From: Lacrimispora amygdalina
GTDB taxonomy: Bacteria; Bacillota; Clostridia; Lachnospirales; Lachnospiraceae
Assembly: GCF_003432035.1 (NCBI RefSeq)
Contig: NZ_QOHO01000027.1
Location: 23,575 to 87,574 of the forward strand
Length of the DNA: 64,000 bases
Reading direction: 5' to 3'
The notes beneath the pieces were generated by a model. That model did not search any database. It worked only from the letters and a program-made list of their open reading frames with translations, and had not been told where the DNA came from. A program made the position numbers and the translations under genes. The first letter of the stretch is position 1. Each line of letters opens with the position of its first letter. This document shows, one piece after another, positions 50,266 through 59,527 of the stretch.

Positions 50266-51018
50266 CTAAAGGTCTTCCGTTCTTTTCATCATTATTTCAA
50301 GCATTTCTGTCATTTTCAATGCATCATTTTCAGCCAGTCCAAGTGCTGTAATATATCTGTCTGCCGCGCATACGATATCTTCCTCTTCACCAGGTGTATC
50401 AAGAACCTCACGGATATTCCGGTCTCCCTGATCCAGACGATTCAGCATACGCAGAATAGACATCATGGAATAATGAGCATTACGAAGAGTCCGGATAATT
50501 TTCAACCGGTTCATTTCTTTTACTCCATATTTTCTATGTCCGTTGGAACTGCGGGGTACCAGAATCAGACCATTTCTTTCCCAGTCACGTAAAACGTCTA
50601 TGGTGATGCCGAGAATTTCAGCTGCCTCAACTCTTCCGCTGAAAACAACTGTTTCATCTGTTTTCTCGTTATTCTCAATGATATCCAGAGTGATGCGTAT
50701 TGCTTCCTCAGCCCTTTTTCTTTCTTCCCGAAGATGCTCAAGGTACCTCTGTGTGCTTTGGTATGCTCCGCTGGCATCACCCACAGCCGCCGTTTTCACT
50801 ATATCATAGACTTCCTTTCTTAATCTGTCACTGATAATTTCAGCACGGAAAGCAGTGCGAAGCAGACGAAGCTGTTCAAGATGTCTGTCGTCAAAAATAC
50901 GATAACCGCTTTTTGTTCTCGGTATCACAGGAAGCAGCTGCATCTCCTCATAAAACCTTATTGTATTGGGATGAACTCCGATGATCTTTGCTATCTGAGT
51001 TGTTTTGTAAGTAGTCAA
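50266..51018 (-). CDS. Transcriptional regulator with two MerR-type DNA-binding domains
   Basis: About 250 residues from the TTG at 51018 (GGGAGG 7 nt upstream; protein begins TTYKTTQIAKIIG); an ATG at 51054 is the alternative. The first MerR domain is IAKIIGVHPNTIRFYEEMQLLPVIPRTKSGYRIFDD and a coiled-coil helix follows. A second MerR-like domain comes after it: EAAEILGITIDVLRDWERNGLILVPRSSNGHRKYGVKEMNRLKIIRTLR. Ordinary MerR proteins have only one. It sits between the uvrA-like and MFS genes and should bind the two matching inverted repeats at 50214 and 53653. Confidence 0.88.
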   Translation of the reverse strand: MTTYKTTQIAKIIGVHPNTIRFYEEMQLLPVIPRTKSGYRIFDDRHLEQLRLLRTAFRAEIISDRLRKEVYDIVKTAAVGDASGAYQSTQRYLEHLREERKRAEEAIRITLDIIENNEKTDETVVFSGRVEAAEILGITIDVLRDWERNGLILVPRSSNGHRKYGVKEMNRLKIIRTLRNAHYSMMSILRMLNRLDQGDRNIREVLDTPGEEEDIVCAADRYITALGLAENDALKMTEMLEIMMKRTEDL

Positions 51019-51083
51019 TGAACTGCCTCCCTTCTTATCATTTCTGTTATTCATTATACCTTTCTTTGTACTATTGTAAATAC

Positions 51084-53615
51084 TTAAAGCCTGCTGGAGA
51101 GTCCATAAAGGATTTTACCGGTATAAGAACAGGGATTTTTCATGATTTCTTCCGGTGTTCCCTGAGCTATAATTTCACCGCCTTCATTCCCGCCTTCCGG
51201 ACCAAGATCAATTACCCAGTCTGATTCCAGTATCATTTCTGTATTATGTTCTATTACTACTACACTGTTTCCAAGTTTCACCAGACGGTCAAATACATGA
51301 ACCAGTCTGCATGCATCATGGGGATGGAGTCCTGTTGTTGGCTCGTCGAACAGATACAGTGCTCTTCCTCCGGCGCTGCCTTGTAGCTCCTTAGCCAGCT
51401 TCAGTCTCTGCGCTTCTCCGCCGGATAAGGTTGCAGTGGACTGTCCAAGCCCCAGATATCCCAGTCCTACCTCCTGAAGAATCTGCAATCTGGCAGCAAT
51501 ATTTTTCTCATCGGCAAACAGAGCCAGTGCTTCATCAATGCTTAGTTCCAGAATATCCGAGATATTATGTCCCTTGTATCGAATATCCAGAACTTGCTTT
51601 TGGTATCTCCTGCCTCGGCAGACAGGGCAGATCACCTCCACGTCCGGCAAAAAGTGCATGGATATTGACAGCCTGCCGCTTCCCTGACATTTCTCACATC
51701 TTCCGCCAGCCACATTATAGGAGAAATGCTTTGCTGTAAGTCCGCCTGCTTTTGTCTGCGGCAGAGATGCAAATAAATCGCGTATGTCAGTAAAGAGATC
51801 GGTATAGGTCGCCGCATTGGACCGGTTGGAGCGTCCAATGGATTGCTGGTCTATGGATACAACGGCTGTAAGCTTTTCCAAACCTGATATATCCGGAGTG
51901 CTGTTCTTTTTTGTTTGATGGAAATAAGCTTCCGCTGCTTCCGCAAGGTATCCGAAGATCAGGCTTGATTTACCGCTTCCTGAGACCCCAGTCACCGTAA
52001 CAAGCCGCCCAAGCGGGATATTAACATTGATGTTCTTCAAATTGTTAACAGCTGCATTTCTAATGCCAATATAGTCTTTGCTGTCAGGAAGCTTATTCCG
52101 TTTCGGCTGATAAAAGCTGTTTAAAAGATATTTTCCTGTGATAGATTCCTTGCAGCTTATGATTTCCTGAACACTGCCGCAGGCAACAATCCTTCCACCG
52201 TCTTTGCCTGCGCCGGGTCCGAAATCAATGATATAATCCGCTGCCTTCATGACTTCTGCATCATGCTCAATTACGATAACCGTATTACCCATATCCCGCA
52301 GGCGCTTTAACACCTCAATGATTCTACCTGTATCCCTGGAATGAAGACCAGAGGTCGGCTCATCAAGCACATACAGCACTCCAGTCAGACCACTTCCCAC
52401 AACGGAGGCCAGCTTGATGCGCTGCCACTCCCCTGCAGACAGGGAGGACGCGGGCTGATCAAGACTTAAATATCCGGCACCTGCATCAATAATCCGGTGG
52501 ATTCTGTTTTCCAAATCAGCAGCAATCTGTCTTACAATATTCCAGCCCTCCGGTGCTGCAGAATCAGGAAGCATTTTCAGCCATTTTGCGACACTGATCA
52601 GTGACATGGAGAGAAGTTCCTTTATATTGACTCCGCCAGCCTTAACTTCAAGTATTTCTGCCCTGAAGCGTATCCCATGACATTCGGGGCATTCCCTGCG
52701 AATTAAAAACTTCTCTATTTTCTGTCTGGCACCTGCAGAATTATTATCCAAATATCTTCGCATAAGACCTGTTACGACACCTTCAAACCTGCCTTCCGGT
52801 ACGGTCCTCGGTGGTGCAATATCGGGAAAACGCTTCTGAAACTGTTTGCTCAGGACACCATATAAAAGTAACTCCATCTGGACGTCATTATATCGGTTCA
52901 CAGGTATATCAATATCCATTTCAAAGCCATAATGCCTGGCCGCCTGAAGCATGGAAGTACCGTATCGGTCGATAAAAACCTGATCCCATCCGGAAACAGC
53001 AAATTCCCGGATACTTTTGGATTTGTCAATCAGAAGGCTGATATCCGGCGAATTCACAACTCCAATTCCCCGGCATTTTGGACATGCACCTTGTGGTTTG
53101 TTAAAGGAAAAATGGCTGGCTGTAAGTTCCACAACCTGCCTGCCGCAGTGGGGACATGGAAATGTATCCTCATACAGTTCCATATTGCCAGCTTCCTGAT
53201 CCGGCATTTCTGAATAAACAGCATTTTCTGTATCATTGTAATTCTGAGCAATCATTTTGCCGCAGTGAGGACAGGGTCTTTCGCCCAGCCTGGCAAACAA
53301 AACACGCAGATATGCGGAGATTTCAGTAACAGTCCCTACTGTTGAACGCGGATTATTGCTGGTTTGATGCTGGTTTATTGATATAGCCGGTGACAATCCG
53401 TCAATGCTCTCAACCTTTGGTCTGCTTCCCATCTCCATTGTCATACCCATGGATTCCATATACTGCCGCTGACATTCCCTTTGCAGCGTTTCCAGTGCCA
53501 GTGTTGACTTACCGCTGCCGGACAGCCCGGTGAATACGACCAGCTTATTTTTAGGGATCTGTACATCAATGTTTTTTAAATTATTTTCTTTTGCACCTTT
53601 AATATTAATGAACAT
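51084..53615 (-). CDS. UvrA-like ABC protein, short class II (UvrA2/DrrC type)
   Basis: Double-ABC DNA-binding protein of 843 residues, about 100 shorter than excision-repair UvrA (~940), the difference expected when the UvrB-binding domain is missing. First Walker A GLSGSGKSTL with signature LSAGEWQR; second Walker A GVSGSGKSS with signature LSGGEAQR. Several zinc-finger CxxC motifs are present (CPHCGK, CPHCGR, CPKCRG, CPECHG, CEKCQG, CPVCRG). Such proteins protect against DNA-binding drugs. It is the first gene of a cassette with the tandem-MerR regulator and MFS exporter and has its own operator (53653-53691). Confidence 0.92.
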   Translation of the reverse strand: MFINIKGAKENNLKNIDVQIPKNKLVVFTGLSGSGKSTLALETLQRECQRQYMESMGMTMEMGSRPKVESIDGLSPAISINQHQTSNNPRSTVGTVTEISAYLRVLFARLGERPCPHCGKMIAQNYNDTENAVYSEMPDQEAGNMELYEDTFPCPHCGRQVVELTASHFSFNKPQGACPKCRGIGVVNSPDISLLIDKSKSIREFAVSGWDQVFIDRYGTSMLQAARHYGFEMDIDIPVNRYNDVQMELLLYGVLSKQFQKRFPDIAPPRTVPEGRFEGVVTGLMRRYLDNNSAGARQKIEKFLIRRECPECHGIRFRAEILEVKAGGVNIKELLSMSLISVAKWLKMLPDSAAPEGWNIVRQIAADLENRIHRIIDAGAGYLSLDQPASSLSAGEWQRIKLASVVGSGLTGVLYVLDEPTSGLHSRDTGRIIEVLKRLRDMGNTVIVIEHDAEVMKAADYIIDFGPGAGKDGGRIVACGSVQEIISCKESITGKYLLNSFYQPKRNKLPDSKDYIGIRNAAVNNLKNINVNIPLGRLVTVTGVSGSGKSSLIFGYLAEAAEAYFHQTKKNSTPDISGLEKLTAVVSIDQQSIGRSNRSNAATYTDLFTDIRDLFASLPQTKAGGLTAKHFSYNVAGGRCEKCQGSGRLSISMHFLPDVEVICPVCRGRRYQKQVLDIRYKGHNISDILELSIDEALALFADEKNIAARLQILQEVGLGYLGLGQSTATLSGGEAQRLKLAKELQGSAGGRALYLFDEPTTGLHPHDACRLVHVFDRLVKLGNSVVVIEHNTEMILESDWVIDLGPEGGNEGGEIIAQGTPEEIMKNPCSYTGKILYGLSSRL

Positions 53616-53652
53616 TTATCTATCATCTCCTTATTCCTTCTATAAAACAAAA

Positions 53653-53691
53653 CCAGTATACCATCACTAATTCCAAGTGGTGGTATACTGG
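53653..53691 (-). promoter_or_regulatory. MerR-type operator before the uvrA-like gene
   Basis: Inverted repeat CCAGTATACCA - 17 bp - TGGTATACTGG, about 40 nt before the uvrA-like start codon, nearly the same as the operator before the MFS gene. The remaining bases up to 53810 hold nothing recognisable. Confidence 0.75.
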
Positions 53692-53810
53692 AGGGTTTCG
53701 TATTCGTATTTTTATTTTAAGTCACACATTTGCGATGTAATGGTGTTGCCAACTCGATTCCGGGAATGCAATTTCCCGTACCTTAAAGAGATACTCGTCA
53801 TTCATCGCTA

Positions 53811-54389
53811 TTATAAGTTCTTATGGACAATTTCTTTTAAAACAGGTAAAACATCATTTTCAAACCATGGATTTTGATTCATCCAGCCAAGATTCAGGGG
53901 AGAAGGATGCACCAATGGGAAATATTCCGGTAAATATTTTTGGAAATTTCTCACTGTTTCGGTTAAACTTTTCTGACGCCCTTTATTTAAATAGTATTTC
54001 TGTGCGTAGCTGCCGATTAGAATTATAATTTCAATATTGGGCATCTCATCCAGTAAACGTGGATGCCATTTTTCTGCAAAGCCTTTTCTAGGTGGGGCAT
54101 CACCGGTTTTTGCTTTTCCCGGATAATAGAAATCCATAGGCAAGTGAGCAATGCGATTCGTATTATAAAATATCTCCCGGGATACTCCCAGCCACTCTCT
54201 TAACCGGTCTCCACTTAAATCATTCCAAAACAATTGTGTTGCTTCTGCTTTACGTCCCGGTGCCTGCCCAACTATGGCAATGCGGGCAGCTTCAGAAGCT
54301 TTAAATATTGGCGGAATTCCCATTTTTGTATAAGTTTCGTTCATTGGGTCATCCATAATTTCCTGTTTGATTTTTTCGAATATTGTCAT
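53811..54389 (-). CDS. Uracil-DNA glycosylase-family protein
   Basis: A 192-residue UDG-superfamily protein. Motif 1 region IAIVGQAPGRKAEATQLFWNDLSGDRLREWLG and the later HPSPLNLGWMNQNPWFEND, with the HPSPL motif, are hallmarks; it lacks the four-Cys iron-sulfur set of family 4. It would remove uracil or related bases, or be a diverged family member. ATG after GGAAGTGAAG. It follows the resistance cassette but has no clear operon link. Confidence 0.85.
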   Translation of the reverse strand: MTIFEKIKQEIMDDPMNETYTKMGIPPIFKASEAARIAIVGQAPGRKAEATQLFWNDLSGDRLREWLGVSREIFYNTNRIAHLPMDFYYPGKAKTGDAPPRKGFAEKWHPRLLDEMPNIEIIILIGSYAQKYYLNKGRQKSLTETVRNFQKYLPEYFPLVHPSPLNLGWMNQNPWFENDVLPVLKEIVHKNL

Positions 54390-54449
54390 ACTTCACTTCC
54401 ATTATTTTTTTTAACTATTTCCATTACAATATCATAAGTTCGCCATAGT

Positions 54450-54977
54450 TCAGAATTCACTAAGATCACTTACATCCTTTAAGAGCGAAGTAAACCATTC
54501 CAGATTCACCATATGGTGTGAAACCGAGTTTTCTAACATCCATCTAAAATTGGGGGGAAGTTGATTTTTAACTTCCAGGGCAGCCTTTAATAATAGAATT
54601 TTTGCTTCCGTCTGTTCAATCTGAATTTTAATAAGCTTGACCATATTATCTCTTTTATACTCTTTAGCAAATAAAAGTGCTGCATAAAATGACAGGTTAA
54701 CATACTCTGTTTTTGTGCCGTACTCATACATCAATTTTTGAAACTCGGCTTTCCCAAGTTCTGTGATAACATAATGGCGGCTTTCCTGGTTTTTCTCTAA
54801 TTGAAAAACCTGCTTAATTAAATTTTTCTCCTCCAGCTGCTGGAGATTATAATAAAATGACCCCTTTGTGAAATTTACAATATATTTATAATGTCTTTCT
54901 TTCATTTGTGTCAGAAGCTCGTATCCATGAGATCCTGGATTTTGCATTAATAGTCCTAAAATCAGCAATGGAATCAT
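54450..54977 (-). CDS. PadR-family transcriptional regulator
   Basis: A 175-residue PadR-like protein from the ATG at 54977, which follows the SGNH gene stop by 10 nt and has GAGGT upstream; a longer reading to 55034 overlaps that gene. The winged helix is ILGLLMQNPGSHGYELLTQMKERHYKYIVNFTKGSFYYNLQQLEEKNLI, and the C-terminal part has long dimerising helices. As second gene of its operon it probably represses the promoter at 55878-55928 (feedback). Confidence 0.88.
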   Translation of the reverse strand: MIPLLILGLLMQNPGSHGYELLTQMKERHYKYIVNFTKGSFYYNLQQLEEKNLIKQVFQLEKNQESRHYVITELGKAEFQKLMYEYGTKTEYVNLSFYAALLFAKEYKRDNMVKLIKIQIEQTEAKILLLKAALEVKNQLPPNFRWMLENSVSHHMVNLEWFTSLLKDVSDLSEF

Positions 54978-54987
54978 AATCTGTACC

Positions 54988-55818
54988 TCAATTTTCGTTG
55001 ATAAGTTTTTCAAAAGAAAGCTTTCCAAGTGCAAAATCCATTTGCTTCTTAAACATCAATTCATTTGGGGTATGCGTTCTTGCAATAAGTTTATCTAAAA
55101 GCTCCACCTCATGGCTTAGCGCTGTTAAAACATGAGTTCTTCTATCGAAAGCTTCAAAGTAGCGCAGACCGAAAAATCTTTGGGATAATGCATTCACATG
55201 AATACCATCCGGGTTCGCTGTCAACCCCTGTGCAGACACAAAATAGCAATGCTCCTGCTCAAAAGCAAACTTTTGAAGGCAATCGTTTATACGATCATAT
55301 TCGACGCAGTACTGCCCAAATCCCGTTTTTCCTAAGAAATCTCCTAAACCGCCAATAATAAATGGTATATCCGGAACATTTAGAATATCTCTAAGTGCTT
55401 TCACGATTACCAATAACTTGTCATAATACATTTTATATTTGCCATCTGAACTGTCACTTTCTCCCTGATGCCACAAAATACCAGTCAAGGTGCTATGCTT
55501 CATGGCGAATCTGGCTTCACTGATGGCATGCTGAAAAAGCTCTCCATCAACAGACCAGTCATTTAGCGAGCTACCGCCTTCGGCACACGGTATCAGGCCA
55601 ATCGTATCCTGCGGATACTTGAAACACCACGCATCTGCAAATGAAGCCGCCAAACTTACACCAGAAACAGGACGATCATAGTTTACAGGTTCTATCATCA
55701 TTTGCCATCTGCCATTGCGCAGCATTTGTACACGCTCATTTATAATAAAAGGCACGTCCTGTAAAAAGCCTCTGCCAGCCATATTGGATTGCCCTATCAT
55801 CAAAAAAGATTTAATCAT
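54988..55818 (-). CDS. SGNH-type esterase, sialate O-acetylesterase (SASA) family
   Basis: Deacetylase of 276 residues. The SGNH blocks are MIGQSNMAGRG (Ser11 nucleophile), CAEGGSSLNDW (Gly), ILWHQGESDSS (the Asn block replaced by the HQGESD typical of SASA) and the terminal DGIHVN (Asp-His). No signal peptide, so it acts in the cytoplasm on an acetylated sugar or similar ester. A C-terminal helical extension lies after residue ~230. ATG after GAATGGAG. Confidence 0.9.
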   Translation of the reverse strand: MIKSFLMIGQSNMAGRGFLQDVPFIINERVQMLRNGRWQMMIEPVNYDRPVSGVSLAASFADAWCFKYPQDTIGLIPCAEGGSSLNDWSVDGELFQHAISEARFAMKHSTLTGILWHQGESDSSDGKYKMYYDKLLVIVKALRDILNVPDIPFIIGGLGDFLGKTGFGQYCVEYDRINDCLQKFAFEQEHCYFVSAQGLTANPDGIHVNALSQRFFGLRYFEAFDRRTHVLTALSHEVELLDKLIARTHTPNELMFKKQMDFALGKLSFEKLINEN

Positions 55819-55877
55819 ATACGCTCCATTCTAAGTATTTACACTAAATCAATAACAAACATCTTTAATTTAATATT

Positions 55878-55928
55878 TAGTCTAATTAGACCATGTGTAT
55901 ATTATAGTCTAATCAGACTAAATGTCAA
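55878..55928 (-). promoter_or_regulatory. Strong promoter with PadR-type operator in the spacer
   Basis: On the minus strand, -35 TTGACA (55923-55928), a 16-bp spacer and -10 TATAAT (55901-55906) are near-perfect. The palindrome TAGTCTAATCAGACTA (55905-55920) fills the spacer, and a second copy TAGTCTAATTAGACCA (55878-55893) lies at the start region, 27 bp away. This is a clear repression arrangement. Confidence 0.85.
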
Positions 55929-55961
55929 TAAAAAAATTATTTTATAATTTCATCCATCTTT

Positions 55962-56774
55962 TCAATCATTTACACCTAATCCCTCAAAAATTTTAGTCAT
56001 GCACTTCTCTATTCGCGATACCCGGGTTACAGACTGCTTCGCTCCATTAAAATAAAAAATATAACCTCTTTGGCGCCCTGGAGTCAATGCATAAAATGCG
56101 TTTTTAAACGCTGGATCATCATTAAATTTCGCCTGCAGTTCGTCCGGAATTTTGATCTCTGTCTTTTTTTCAACAGGCACTTTTAAACCGGCTTTTTCAA
56201 TTTCCACAGCTTCTCCGATATAAGCTTTGATCATCGTCTCATTCTCAGTAATATCTTCCACTGAACTGAACCGAAGCTGTCGGCCAGCCTGAACACTTTC
56301 CGTCTGCCGAACAAGAATTCCACCTTCATCCCTGAGTAATGCTCCCTTGAAGAATGACAGTGCGACGTAATTTTTAAACCCGCCGATAATAACAATATTT
56401 TTATCATTTAACATGTAACAGGGTTGCCCCCACTTTAATTCTTCTGTCAATTGATACGCCAGGCAAAGTTCTCGCAGTTTTTCATGCTCATCATGCCACT
56501 TTTCAAGGTGCTCTAAAAATGCGTCTACTAAAGAACTCTTATTGCTATCCGAAACAAATGAATCTAATTTGTCAATTTTCTCAAAGAACTCTTCCTTTGT
56601 ATCGCAAACTGTAAATTCACCGTTAAGGAATCCATATACTTTTCCATTAAGTTCCGGATTCTTTTTCGAACATTTTCCAATACAGCCAATCTTTGCTTTT
56701 ACTTTATTCTTTAGTTCATTGACATCAAAACCAGAACAATATGAACAAACTTCTATTTTAGGTGTTTTCTTCAT
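55962..56774 (-). CDS. Fusion of a DUF1450-like Cys-rich domain with a DUF1801/YdeI-type protein
   Basis: A 270-residue protein from the ATG at 56774 (GAGG upstream; the GTG at 56801 is an alternative). Residues ~1-65 have VCSYCSGFDVNELKNKVKAKIG and CIGKCSKKNPELNGKVYGFLNGEF, similar to small Cys-containing YuzB/DUF1450 proteins. Residues ~95-190 are a DUF1801-like domain (LAYQLTEELKWGQPCYML, FKNYVALSFFKGALL), and the end with DPAFKNAFYALTPGRQRGYIFYFNGAKQ is a YdeI/OmdA region. Function of the fusion is unknown. Confidence 0.8.
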   Translation of the reverse strand: MKKTPKIEVCSYCSGFDVNELKNKVKAKIGCIGKCSKKNPELNGKVYGFLNGEFTVCDTKEEFFEKIDKLDSFVSDSNKSSLVDAFLEHLEKWHDEHEKLRELCLAYQLTEELKWGQPCYMLNDKNIVIIGGFKNYVALSFFKGALLRDEGGILVRQTESVQAGRQLRFSSVEDITENETMIKAYIGEAVEIEKAGLKVPVEKKTEIKIPDELQAKFNDDPAFKNAFYALTPGRQRGYIFYFNGAKQSVTRVSRIEKCMTKIFEGLGVND

Positions 56775-56793
56775 GCTCGTTAATCCTCTAATT

Positions 56794-57843
56794 TTAGACA
56801 CTCGAACGCCTCTGGGCCTTCATAATCCTATGATGTGCAAAAGCATAAACAATATAACTGATTAAAAGCGGAAAATAAAAGTTAATAATTCTGCTTAAGA
56901 TCATAGCAGAAGGGAGCTGCTCACCCGGATAAAACTGGCCGAACACATTTAAATATGCTTTTTCAGCAATTCCAACCGAACCCGGAAGGGGGACTGCGGC
57001 AACTGCAATATTAATAAAGGATTGACCTGCCATCAGATCAAGGCAATCATTCTTCCTGTAACCGAAGCTTAAATAAACCAGATATGTTACAAGGCAATAT
57101 GCAATCCATTGAAACATTGAAACTGCAAACACCTTTAGGAACAAATCCGGGTTTTTTATAATCATTCTTGATTTTTCACGGTAAGAGATGATCAGAATAT
57201 CCAGTTTTTCTTTTATTTCCTTTGGCTTTTTAAATAGATGAAATTTTACACCAAGTTGTAATACCAAATCAATCAGAAAAGGAATCATTACTCTGGAAAA
57301 CATCAATGCCGATAAAACAGCCGTCAGAAAAAGCATAACAGAGGCTCCTGAAAATAATAGCCAGATAAACCAATACGCAGACTTTGCCAAGATCGAAAAT
57401 CGTAACACCGCAAAGACTCCGCCCATTAATACAATTACAATCTGACTTTCAAAAACCATTAGAAATATAGTGATGGCAGAGATATCAACATGGATTTTAT
57501 CCTTATTCATGTAATACATCTGAGCAGGCTGACCTCCGCATGCTCCAGGTGTAATTGCGCTAAAATAATTTCCGATGTATGCATAATCAATACAATTTTT
57601 ATACGAAACAGCCTGTCCTAATCGGTGCATAATCATAGAAAAATTCATGGCCTGGCATCCGGCATAGAAAAACATTAGTGCTATTCCGGTAAAAAGGTAA
57701 AATACATGTATGCTTTCAACCACTTTTATTAATTCCCCAATGGAATACTCTTTTAATACAATTACAACAGTAACAGCCATCAAAGAGGCCATAAATACGA
57801 TACTTCTTATCTGGTTTTTTTTACTGATTATTTTTTCTCTCAT
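56794..57843 (-). CDS. Lysylphosphatidylglycerol synthase TM-region family membrane protein (YbhN-like)
   Basis: Integral membrane protein of 349 residues with eight or nine helices. ISAITPGACGGQPAQMYYMN, the charged RSMIIK-like inner loops and IAVAAVPLPGSVGIAEKAY are signatures of the UPF0104/YbhN group. It has no catalytic aminoacyl-transfer domain, so it is not a full MprF; the relatives are flippase-like. ATG after TTGAGG. Gene neighbours give no clue to the lipid handled. Confidence 0.88.
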   Translation of the reverse strand: MREKIISKKNQIRSIVFMASLMAVTVVIVLKEYSIGELIKVVESIHVFYLFTGIALMFFYAGCQAMNFSMIMHRLGQAVSYKNCIDYAYIGNYFSAITPGACGGQPAQMYYMNKDKIHVDISAITIFLMVFESQIVIVLMGGVFAVLRFSILAKSAYWFIWLLFSGASVMLFLTAVLSALMFSRVMIPFLIDLVLQLGVKFHLFKKPKEIKEKLDILIISYREKSRMIIKNPDLFLKVFAVSMFQWIAYCLVTYLVYLSFGYRKNDCLDLMAGQSFINIAVAAVPLPGSVGIAEKAYLNVFGQFYPGEQLPSAMILSRIINFYFPLLISYIVYAFAHHRIMKAQRRSSV

Positions 57844-57954
57844 TATAAATGATCCTCAAGTCAAAGTTAATATTTTTATTATTACCAGGGCTTAATGATC
57901 CTATGTTTATTGTGCTGCAATTTAATGATCCTTTAATAGATTGAATTCATTATA

Positions 57955-58368
57955 TTATTCATTCATCTCCTTCAGTCTTTCCAACCATTTTTGAATGCTG
58001 CCATCTCTAAAAAAGCCAAGCAACGCGCCATCACAAAAACGCTCTGCGCGAACAGCGCCCATAATTAATGCCATTATACTTTGTCCATCTAATTTTGAAA
58101 TATCAGCATGGCTCATAGAATCACTGCCCCACTCAATATTATGCTTATCCAAAATTTCTCTATATCGAGTCAATATCATTTCAGGATGAGTTTTCTCGAA
58201 CTCATATACATCATGAACAAAGGCATTAACTATTTCTGAGTAATTAACAAAAGGCATTTGAATCGGATGTTCCGGTGTCCCATCATTTTTACGGTCTATT
58301 ACCCATTCACCAAATCCATCTTCATTTATAAGTGGTATGAATTTGATCATTAACTCAAAATCACTCAT
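57955..58368 (-). CDS. DUF6508-like hypothetical protein
   Basis: Small protein of 137 residues from the ATG at 58368 (AGGAG upstream; a GTG is just before). ELMIKFIPLINEDGFGEW at the start and GQSIMALIMGAVRAERFCDGALLGFFRDGSIQKWLERL at the end are the recognisable parts. Resembles proteins annotated DUF6508. No membrane segment or signal. Function unknown; it stands alone. Confidence 0.75.
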   Translation of the reverse strand: MSDFELMIKFIPLINEDGFGEWVIDRKNDGTPEHPIQMPFVNYSEIVNAFVHDVYEFEKTHPEMILTRYREILDKHNIEWGSDSMSHADISKLDGQSIMALIMGAVRAERFCDGALLGFFRDGSIQKWLERLKEMNE

Positions 58369-58459
58369 CACAATTCTCCTAATCTAACCTTACGTTTGCA
58401 TATACTTTAATACACAATAGAAATATTTAATTTGCTATTGCTTTGATGGCTACCCGTTC

Positions 58460-59527
58460 CTACAATTTTCTCGCCTTAATGGCAAAAGCGGTTGGCAGCA
58501 TTAATGCTTTTCTGCCAAAATCATTATCGGATGCCATCGCTTTTTCCTTGTCAGTTTCTTCAATAAGTTCTTCGACAACAAAACCATTTCTGGCCAGGGA
58601 GTTAATATATGTACTTAACATGCGATTAGAGAGCATGATCTCTTTATCACTCATATCAGCACAGTACCATTCTTCATTAAAATAAGAATTACTAAAAACA
58701 AGTTTACCGCCTTCAACCGATACACACTTATGAATCGGATGTGACCACCCAAAAACAAATACTCCATCTTTTTTCAAATAAGAATAAATTCGCTTAAATG
58801 TTTTGTCTAAGTTCGTTGTCCAACCAATTCCATAAACGGAATAGATTAAATCGAAATAGTCAATTGGTAATCCGCATTCATCCTCCATAGGTGAGCAAAT
58901 AAGTCTGGCACTGATTCCTTGTGTCCGAAGATAATTTTCGGTTCTCTCAATTTGATTTGCAGATATATCCAGCCCCCACAAATCAGTTGCCCCTAAATCA
59001 GCAACATATTTTAAGGAGTGGCCATTGCCGCAGCCAATTTCGAGCACTCTTTTATCTGACAAATCTCCAAGTAAGTTCAATTTCTCCTCAGATGGTAAAT
59101 AACCTCCCCACTTTGGTAACGCCGTTACACCCAAAAACTCACTGCCTATTGTATTCCAAAACTCAATATTAGTTTTATGCGCTTCACTGACATCCATATC
59201 GATATTGGCCACCTTACCCAAATCTTTACCACCGACAATGTTCTTTTTTATTTTCTCCGCCTCTTCTATCAGTTTCATTATATTTTCCTCTGCTTTCTTT
59301 TTGTAGTCTGCATCGGTCAGTTTCTCTCCTGAAAATAACTCATTCAGATTGATTTTGAGAATATCACAAATCGGCATCATAAGGGACAATTCAGGCATCC
59401 CGTTTCCGCATTCCCATTTACTAACAGTTTTATTGCTAATTCCGAGAATTTCAGCGAATTCACACTGGGTTAACTTTTGCTGTTTCCTCAATTTTGCAAT
59501 AAATCTTCCGATTTTGGCTTGATCCAA
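58460..59527 (-). CDS. XRE-type regulator fused to a SAM-dependent methyltransferase
   Basis: A 355-residue two-domain protein. Residues ~5-65 form an XRE helix-turn-helix (IGRFIAKLRKQQKLTQCEFAEILGISNKTVSKWECG). A short linker helix follows, and residues ~150-350 are a class I methyltransferase: motif I VLEIGCGNGHSLKYV and LWGLDISANQIERT are the SAM site, then YFDLIYSVYGIGWTTN. Start is a TTG at 59527 with AAAGGCGGTG upstream. The DNA-binding part suggests regulation by or of methylation of a small molecule; substrate unknown. Confidence 0.9.
   Translation of the reverse strand: MDQAKIGRFIAKLRKQQKLTQCEFAEILGISNKTVSKWECGNGMPELSLMMPICDILKINLNELFSGEKLTDADYKKKAEENIMKLIEEAEKIKKNIVGGKDLGKVANIDMDVSEAHKTNIEFWNTIGSEFLGVTALPKWGGYLPSEEKLNLLGDLSDKRVLEIGCGNGHSLKYVADLGATDLWGLDISANQIERTENYLRTQGISARLICSPMEDECGLPIDYFDLIYSVYGIGWTTNLDKTFKRIYSYLKKDGVFVFGWSHPIHKCVSVEGGKLVFSNSYFNEEWYCADMSDKEIMLSNRMLSTYINSLARNGFVVEELIEETDKEKAMASDNDFGRKALMLPTAFAIKARKL

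Noticed and set aside
51632..53251. Extra open frames inside the uvrA-like gene
   Set aside because: They are alternate-frame shadows of a gene with complete Walker, signature and zinc motifs.
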